A stretch of 64,000 nucleotides of DNA from Polyangium spumosum (lineage in GTDB: Bacteria > Myxococcota_A > Polyangia > Polyangiales > Polyangiaceae): positions 620,001 to 684,000 of the forward strand of contig NZ_WJIE01000001.1 of the NCBI RefSeq assembly GCF_009649845.1, in the 5' to 3' direction. Every line of letters starts with the position of its first letter. Position 1 is the first letter of the stretch. The notes under the pieces were generated by a model, which made no database searches, was not told the DNA's origin, and saw only the letters and a program-made list of their open reading frames with translations. Positions 59,265-64,000 of this stretch are shown here, one piece after another. Made by a program: the position numbers and the translations under genes.

Positions 59265-59436
59265 CCACACCCCCCGCCCCGCTCCCGCTCCCCTCACATC
59301 TCCCCGCCTAGCTCCCGTCGCCGCTCGACGCGCGGTGCGCGTGTTGGATCACATTTGCTCCAGCCCTCACGCGTGTGCCGAACCTGGACAACACGTACGT
59401 TGTGCCACATGTTCTACACAAAAGATTGGACGAAGC

Positions 59437-59465
59437 TTGCACAATACATGAACAAACGATATTAC
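59437..59465 (+). promoter_or_regulatory. Sigma70-like promoter in an AT-rich island
   Basis: TTGCAC (59437-59442) and TATTAC (59460-59465) are separated by exactly 17 bp, within a 283-bp intergenic gap that is clearly AT-richer than its surroundings (59340-59545). The predicted start at about 59472 coincides with the 8-bp palindrome GAACGTTC (59469-59476), a possible operator. The next start codon is the GTG at 59548. Confidence 0.5.
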
Positions 59466-59547
59466 CTAGAACGTTCGCCGGACAAAACGGTGAGCGAACA
59501 AACTTTCAACAACAACCCTTCGAACACCACGTTCAGGAGTATCGACC

Positions 59548-60972
59548 GTGAAGCAAGAGCTCCTCCGTTCACCTCACGTGATGCTGGGCGCTGCGCTCCT
59601 CGTTTCGTCCCTCGGGGGGCTCGCCGCCTGTGAGAAGGCCGAGGAGAAGGCCCCCGAGGCGCCGCCGCCGGCCTTCGTGCAGCCCGGTCGTTGCGTGTAC
59701 ACGAGCCCCTTCACCCAGGCCGAGGAGTGCCGCGATTACACCGGCGAGGGCTGGTCCGCGGAGGCCGCGGAGGCCGATTGCAAGGCCCTGCAGGCGTCCA
59801 CCTTCACGAACGACGAGCGCTGCACGTACGAGACGACGCTCGGCCGATGCGTGCTCGAGGGCGGGACCGAGGACGAATACGCCATCGTCATGCCCGGCGA
59901 CGACACGAGCCAGTGCGCCTCGACGAAACGCGGCTGCGAGCTCTTCGGCGGCGGCACGTTCGAGCCCGACGCCTGCGAGGGCGTGACCGACGAGACGGGC
60001 GGCGGCATTGGCACGGAGGGCAGCGTCTTTCAGTGGCCCACCCTGGCGTGTGTCGACCCGAAGGCCGGCGAGCCGGCTGGACAGAGCGGCGGCAAGGTCT
60101 GCACGTTTGGCTCGATCGCAGGCTGCACCGAGCCCGGGCGCAAGTTCACCGATTACGCGTCGTGCGAGCCTGTCCTCACGCAGCGCCCGTACTGGTCCGC
60201 GCCGCCCTCCGATTTCAAGACCCCCGAGGGCGACCCGCGCCTGTCCGACCCGCAATGGCTGGACGAGCTCGCCTGGGTCACGAAAGAGGTCGAGGCGTGC
60301 GGCTGCGTGTGCTGTCACTCGGAGAAGGCCGCGCCCGCCGAGGGTCCGTCGAACTGGTACATCGAGGCCGGGCCCATCTGGACCGACAGCTTTTATCCGA
60401 CGGGCCTCGCCCTCGCCGCCGGCTGGGTCCCCTCGGACGCGCTCGGCGCTTACCCGGCGGAAGAGAACAATGGTTTTTCGCGCGACGTCGCCGGCCTGCC
60501 CACCACCGATCCCGCGCGTATGGTCGCCTTCTTCGAGGGAGAGCTCCTGCGCCGCGGCTTCAAGAAGGAAGATTTCGCGAACGAGACCCCGTTCGGCGGC
60601 CCGCTCTACGAGCAGAGCCTTTACGTGCCGAGCGATTGCACGGGCGGGGAGGGCGTGGACGCCGCAGGCAAAATCACGTGGAGCGGCGGCGAAGCCCGTT
60701 ACGTTTACGTCTTATCGGCGGACGCCAAGAACCCCGGCGCGCCGCCCAACCTTGACCTGCCCCAGGGGACGATCTGGCGCCTCGACGTCGCCGCGAGCGC
60801 GGCGCCTGTGAAAAGTGGTATCACTTACGGAGAGATTTTGCCGGATGCGAAACAAGGGTATCCGGCGAGCGGAGCCCCGGCGAACCTCGTCCCGGGCACG
60901 AAGTATTACCTCTACGTCTGGGCAGACGTGGGCGTCCCGATCACGCGGTGCCTGTTCGACTACGCTCTCTGA
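59548..60972 (+). CDS. Cys-rich lipoprotein with a CxxCH motif
   Basis: A 474-residue protein. GTG at 59548 is preceded by AGGAG 8 bp upstream. Signal peptide with lipobox GLAAC. The body contains about 17 cysteines and no recognised domain; 'ACGCVCCHSEKA' contains CVCCH, which fits the c-type haem attachment motif CxxCH. The remainder has acidic loops and beta-rich stretches ('TWSGGEARYVYVLSADAKNPG' and 'YYLYVWADVGVPITRC'). Whether haem is attached cannot be told from sequence. A dedicated AT-rich promoter suggests regulated, possibly strong expression. Convergent with the next gene. Confidence 0.75.
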   Translation: MKQELLRSPHVMLGAALLVSSLGGLAACEKAEEKAPEAPPPAFVQPGRCVYTSPFTQAEECRDYTGEGWSAEAAEADCKALQASTFTNDERCTYETTLGRCVLEGGTEDEYAIVMPGDDTSQCASTKRGCELFGGGTFEPDACEGVTDETGGGIGTEGSVFQWPTLACVDPKAGEPAGQSGGKVCTFGSIAGCTEPGRKFTDYASCEPVLTQRPYWSAPPSDFKTPEGDPRLSDPQWLDELAWVTKEVEACGCVCCHSEKAAPAEGPSNWYIEAGPIWTDSFYPTGLALAAGWVPSDALGAYPAEENNGFSRDVAGLPTTDPARMVAFFEGELLRRGFKKEDFANETPFGGPLYEQSLYVPSDCTGGEGVDAAGKITWSGGEARYVYVLSADAKNPGAPPNLDLPQGTIWRLDVAASAAPVKSGITYGEILPDAKQGYPASGAPANLVPGTKYYLYVWADVGVPITRCLFDYAL

Positions 60973-60996
60973 GAGGGAGAGGTTCGTCCCGGATTG

Positions 60997-61536
60997 TCAG
61001 GCTCGGACAACCTCGATGACGAAGGGCGGCCGCGCGCGCGGCGCCGTGCGTTGACCCGTCTTCGCCTCGGTCCAGGCCTGGAGCGCGAGCAGCGCGTTTT
61101 TCGGCCCGACCGAATCCACGAATGCGCGCGCCGCGCCGAACGCCGACCAATCGCGCTCCCGATGCGTCACGGCGTACGGGCCCCTCTCGTCGAGCCCGCC
61201 CTCGTCGAACGCCTGGAACACCTCGATCATCCGCCCGTCACGGACGCTCTTGCATCCGAACTTCGCAGGATCCTCGCCTGTCGGCAGAGGCCCCACGAGG
61301 TAGGTCTCCGTGACGAGGTTCGCGCCACAGAGGATCGCCCCCGCCACCCTGGAGATGGCGTCGAGCCACGCCGCCGAAGCGGCCACCGTCTCTTCGACTT
61401 CGTCGCCGCCTTCGAGCTCTGCCACGAGTGCCTCGAGATCGTCCCGCTCGATCCGGCCCCACCGCCGTACCCACTTCTCACGACCACGGCGGGGCCTGCG
61501 TTGCGCATCGGTCGGATCGGCTGTTTTGGATCGCAT
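60997..61536 (-). CDS. Hypothetical protein
   Basis: About 179 residues. A basic low-complexity N-terminus (Arg/Lys/Pro-rich) leads to a region with mixed alpha/beta character ('ALVAELEGGDEVEETVAASAAWLDAISRVAGAILCGANLVTETYLVGPLPTG', 'RDGRMIEVFQAFDEGG'). No signal peptide, membrane helix or known motif. The ATG at 61536 is chosen because upstream residues are low-complexity; a GTG at 61599 would add 21 residues. Function unknown. It is divergent from the alpha/beta hydrolase gene, 214 bp apart. Confidence 0.55.
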   Translation of the reverse strand: MRSKTADPTDAQRRPRRGREKWVRRWGRIERDDLEALVAELEGGDEVEETVAASAAWLDAISRVAGAILCGANLVTETYLVGPLPTGEDPAKFGCKSVRDGRMIEVFQAFDEGGLDERGPYAVTHRERDWSAFGAARAFVDSVGPKNALLALQAWTEAKTGQRTAPRARPPFVIEVVRA

Positions 61537-61750
61537 CGCGGGGTCTACCTGCTCCTCTGCACGATCCGAGCCCCCCGGGGAACGGGGCGAGAGCGCCACA
61601 CGGGGGCGAGCTCGGAAGATCGGGCGGGCGTGCCTCTACCGGGAAATCCGGTGCACCGCAAGTGTTCTTTCACGGACGCACGCATCTCGCCCCGGACACA
61701 CTCGGCCTTCCCATCCGCCCGGGACCATGTGTAGAACGGCCGCCGCCCGC

Positions 61751-62692
61751 ATGCGTACCTCCTCGTTCGAATGGATCGCCGACGACGGCAAGCCGATCTT
61801 CGTGCACGCCTTCTCCCCCGACGAAGCCACGAAGCCCGTGGGGCTCGTCCACATCTCGCACGGCATGAGCGAGCACGGCGGCCGCTACACGCGCCTCGCC
61901 GAGGTGCTCACGGCGCGCGGCTTCCTCGTCGAGGCCCACGACCACCGCGGCCACGGGCGCACCGCGCAGCGCGACGACGAGCTCGGCTACTTCGGGCCCG
62001 GCGACGGCTTCGGCCGCGTCAAGGCCGATCTCCGCGGCCTGCTCGCCCGCGCCCGCGCCGCGCACCCGGGCCTGCCGCAGGCCCTCGTCGCCCATTCGAT
62101 GGGGTCGCTCATCGCGCAGGCCGTCCTGCCCGAGGAGGGCACGAAGCTCGCCGCCGTCCTCCTCTCGGGGACGAACGGCCCGCCCAGCTTGATGGCGCGC
62201 GCGGGCGTGCTCGTGGCGAAGGCCGAACGCGCGCGGCTCGGCGAGCACGGCAAGAGCCAGGTGCTGCAGGGGATGTCGTTCGACGCGTGGAACCGCTCCT
62301 TCGGCCCGAACCGCACGTCCTACGACTGGCTCACGCGCGACGCGGCCGAGGTCGACAAGTACGTGAACGACCCCCGCTGCGGCTTCTCCGTCACGACCGC
62401 GTTATGGGTGCAGCTCCTCTCCGCGATGCCCACGCTCGCGGGGCCGGACGCCCTCGCCCGCATCCCGAAGGACCTGCCGTTTTACGTGCTCGCCGGCGCC
62501 GAGGACCCGGTCCACGAGCGGACGAAGAACCTGCGCGGCCTGCTCGACGTGTACGCGAAGGCGGGCCTGCGCGACGTGACCTACCGCGTCTACCCGGGCG
62601 CGCGTCACGAGCTGTTCAACGAGACGAACCGGGACGAGGTGATGCGCGAGGTGGCGGACTGGCTCGTCCGCAAGCTCGCTCCGCCTCGATGA
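61751..62692 (+). CDS. Alpha/beta-hydrolase, lysophospholipase/monoacylglycerol-lipase type
   Basis: About 313 residues, no signal peptide. The fold markers are 'VGLVHISHGMSEHGGRY' (oxyanion region HGxxEH), 'AHDHRGHGRTA', the nucleophile elbow 'LVAHSMGSLIAQ' (GxSxG variant with Ala-His-Ser-Met-Gly), Asp in 'VLAGAEDPVHE' and His in 'YPGARHELFNE'. This is the pattern of YtpA/monoacylglycerol-lipase family enzymes that hydrolyse lysophospholipids or monoglycerides. Starts at 61727 or 61751 are both possible; neither has a good SD. Convergent with the porin gene (12-bp gap). Confidence 0.9.
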   Translation: MRTSSFEWIADDGKPIFVHAFSPDEATKPVGLVHISHGMSEHGGRYTRLAEVLTARGFLVEAHDHRGHGRTAQRDDELGYFGPGDGFGRVKADLRGLLARARAAHPGLPQALVAHSMGSLIAQAVLPEEGTKLAAVLLSGTNGPPSLMARAGVLVAKAERARLGEHGKSQVLQGMSFDAWNRSFGPNRTSYDWLTRDAAEVDKYVNDPRCGFSVTTALWVQLLSAMPTLAGPDALARIPKDLPFYVLAGAEDPVHERTKNLRGLLDVYAKAGLRDVTYRVYPGARHELFNETNRDEVMREVADWLVRKLAPPR

Positions 62693-62704
62693 CGGGGCCG
62701 TCGC

Positions 62705-64000
62705 TCAATAATTGAACTGGGCCTGCAGGCGGACGAGGCGCCCGCTCTCCTGCGGGTAGGGCGCCTCGGGGTGCGTGCGCTCGGCGAACACGTAGGCCGC
62801 GACGAGCTCGAGGGCCGAGATGGGCTGCCACTCGAGGCCCATCTCGAGCTCGCGGACGCTGTACCGCGGCGCGTTCGTCTCGAACTTGCGCCCGCCCTCG
62901 TAGAGCACGCCGCGCACGTAGGGCAGGAAGTCTCCGAGCTTGACCATGGCCATGGCGTAGCCGCCGTGGAGCGGCCGCTCGACGACGCGGCCGTCCACGA
63001 GCTCGGGCCCGCGGCCGATGTTGTACTCGGCCTGCAGGCCGATCGGCTGCGGATACAGGATGAACGAGGCGTGCGCGCGGACGTCGCGCATCTCGCCGGG
63101 CGCCTCCACGTCGCCCGCGGTCTTCACGACGAACTTGCCCGCATACCCGCCGGCGCCGAGCTCCACGATCTGGCGGCCGATCTGGAAGGGCCAGGTGACG
63201 CGCCCGACGACGTGGGGCGTCGAGTTGCGCTCCTTCTGGTTCGCCGTCTGGCCATTGTACGCGCCGAGCGCGACGACGCCGTAATCCCCCGAGCCCTTGA
63301 GCCCCTGGTCGACGAGCGACTTGAATCGCTTGCGGATACGATCCGGCGCCCAGTAAAAGAAGACGCCGAGATCCCGCTCGTCCTTGACGGCGCTGTTCAA
63401 TGCGTCCGAGCGATCGAGCGGCGCGCGGTTCGAGCTCGATTGCATGTTCTCGAACCCGTACGGGACCTTCGACTGACCGACGCGGAAACGAAACTCCTTT
63501 TTCTTGTCGAGGAAGATGTCCGCATACCAGTCCCGGAGCACGAGGGAGTGATACTGGTCGGAGACGACACTCGCGAAATCGGGCTGCAGGTAGACGGAGA
63601 CGCGCTCGTGCACGTCGCCGTACAGGATGACGCGGGCGCGGCGGATGAGGAAGCCGCCGTCCTTGCCGATCGAACGATCGCCCTGGAGGTTGACGAGCCG
63701 CTCGTTCGTCGCGCCGAGCTGGTTGTAGCGGACCTGCGTGTAGCCGCGGATCTTGATCCTGTCGTACCAGTTCTTCGTGGCCTGGCCGGCCGCCTCGCCG
63801 GGCTTCGGCGCCGCGGGTATGGCCGCGGGGACCGTCACCTGGGGGGCGATCACGTCCGGCGGCGGCGACTTTGCCTTCGCGGGCTTCTCGGGCAGCGTCG
63901 CCATCGCGACGTCGGATCGGGGCGCCGCGGGGACGTCCGCCAGCGCAGGACGCGCGGCGAAGAGCGTGAGGCAAGAGGCCGCGGCGAGGGCCGCGCGCGC
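62705..64000 (-). CDS. Phosphate-selective-porin (OprO/OprP)-like outer-membrane porin, 5' truncated by window edge
   Basis: The frame is open from the right edge to the stop at 62705 (432 codons). The first visible residues form a signal peptide (ALAAASCLTLFAARPALA), so only a few codons are missing. After a Pro/Lys/Ala linker the barrel begins 'IKIRGYTQVRYNQLGA'. 'LIRRARVILYGDVHERVSVYLQPDFAS' and 'FRVGQSKVPYGFENMQSSSNRAPLDR' are typical of the OprO/P family. It ends 'LVRLQAQFNY', with the terminal Tyr after an aromatic-ended strand, as expected for BAM recognition. The substrate is not certain; the family includes phosphate and polyphosphate porins. Confidence 0.88.
   Translation of the reverse strand, partial: ARAALAAASCLTLFAARPALADVPAAPRSDVAMATLPEKPAKAKSPPPDVIAPQVTVPAAIPAAPKPGEAAGQATKNWYDRIKIRGYTQVRYNQLGATNERLVNLQGDRSIGKDGGFLIRRARVILYGDVHERVSVYLQPDFASVVSDQYHSLVLRDWYADIFLDKKKEFRFRVGQSKVPYGFENMQSSSNRAPLDRSDALNSAVKDERDLGVFFYWAPDRIRKRFKSLVDQGLKGSGDYGVVALGAYNGQTANQKERNSTPHVVGRVTWPFQIGRQIVELGAGGYAGKFVVKTAGDVEAPGEMRDVRAHASFILYPQPIGLQAEYNIGRGPELVDGRVVERPLHGGYAMAMVKLGDFLPYVRGVLYEGGRKFETNAPRYSVRELEMGLEWQPISALELVAAYVFAERTHPEAPYPQESGRLVRLQAQFNY

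Overview
The window looks like a chromosomal segment of a myxobacterium, most likely order Polyangiales (Polyangium/Sorangium relatives). This is inferred from the very high GC content with strong third-position GC bias, three eukaryote-like Ser/Thr kinases plus a PP2C phosphatase, many short lipoproteins with Pro-, Ala- or Gly-rich linkers, a protein ending in a MYXO-CTERM sorting tail, SUMF1-like kinase-associated proteins and a histone H1-like basic protein. No rRNA, CRISPR array, insertion sequence or phage module was seen. Long open frames antisense to real genes are common and were treated as GC artefacts.

Layout. 1-4.1 kb: the 3' end of murJ, a dual-specificity phosphatase, a DUF2231-like membrane protein, an L,D-transpeptidase-like lipoprotein that has lost its catalytic residues, and a histone-like protein. 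4.1-11.6 kb (minus strand, bounded by two CAU-anticodon tRNAs): zinc-ribbon coiled-coil protein, Ser/Thr kinase, DsbD-N-like lipoprotein, prkA, tatD and a TonB-type protein. 11.7-13.7 kb: two translationally coupled SUMF1-like proteins. 13.9-21.5 kb: uvrA, dksA, a NUDIX hydrolase, a MerR-HTH/receiver protein, an AMIN-amidase and a YbjN-like protein. 21.6-32.9 kb: repeat-rich membrane proteins, an FHA-sigma54 activator, a beta-barrel protein, a PP2C phosphatase coupled to a cytoplasmic subtilase, an M48-type lipoprotein, an M15 peptidase and a TrpF-like protein. 32.9-43.3 kb: a CorA-like protein, a tandem glutaredoxin/GST-N protein, prolyl oligopeptidase, a 43-bp tandem repeat array, a catalase-like protein, lipoproteins, a second kinase and two membrane proteins.

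43.4-45.6 kb holds a two-gene AAA ATPase/HNH nuclease cassette with a 4-nt overlap, matching the architecture of the Septu (PtuA/PtuB) anti-phage system. It is followed by a degenerate Lgt-like gene. 46.4-50.3 kb is a tightly overlapping operon: CPBP intramembrane protease, Ser/Thr kinase, MopE-motif protein with a MYXO-CTERM tail, and a Gly-rich lipoprotein. The protease and the MYXO-CTERM protein could be a dedicated sorting enzyme and its substrate. 50.4-53.7 kb is a complete pyruvate dehydrogenase E1alpha/E1beta/E2 operon ending in a strong bidirectional hairpin. 53.7-64 kb contains a VWA lipoprotein, MarC, a pterin cassette (6-pyruvoyl-tetrahydropterin synthase plus PTR1-like reductase) behind a highly structured leader, a cytochrome P450, a Cys-rich lipoprotein behind an AT-rich promoter island, a hydrolase and the 3' part of a phosphate-selective-porin-like gene.

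The most notable candidates are the Septu-like cassette, the CPBP/MYXO-CTERM operon, the structured leader of the pterin cassette, the catalytically dead L,D-transpeptidase with a hairpin running into its start codon, and the 43-bp repeat array. All function calls rest on motif reading; no database search was possible.
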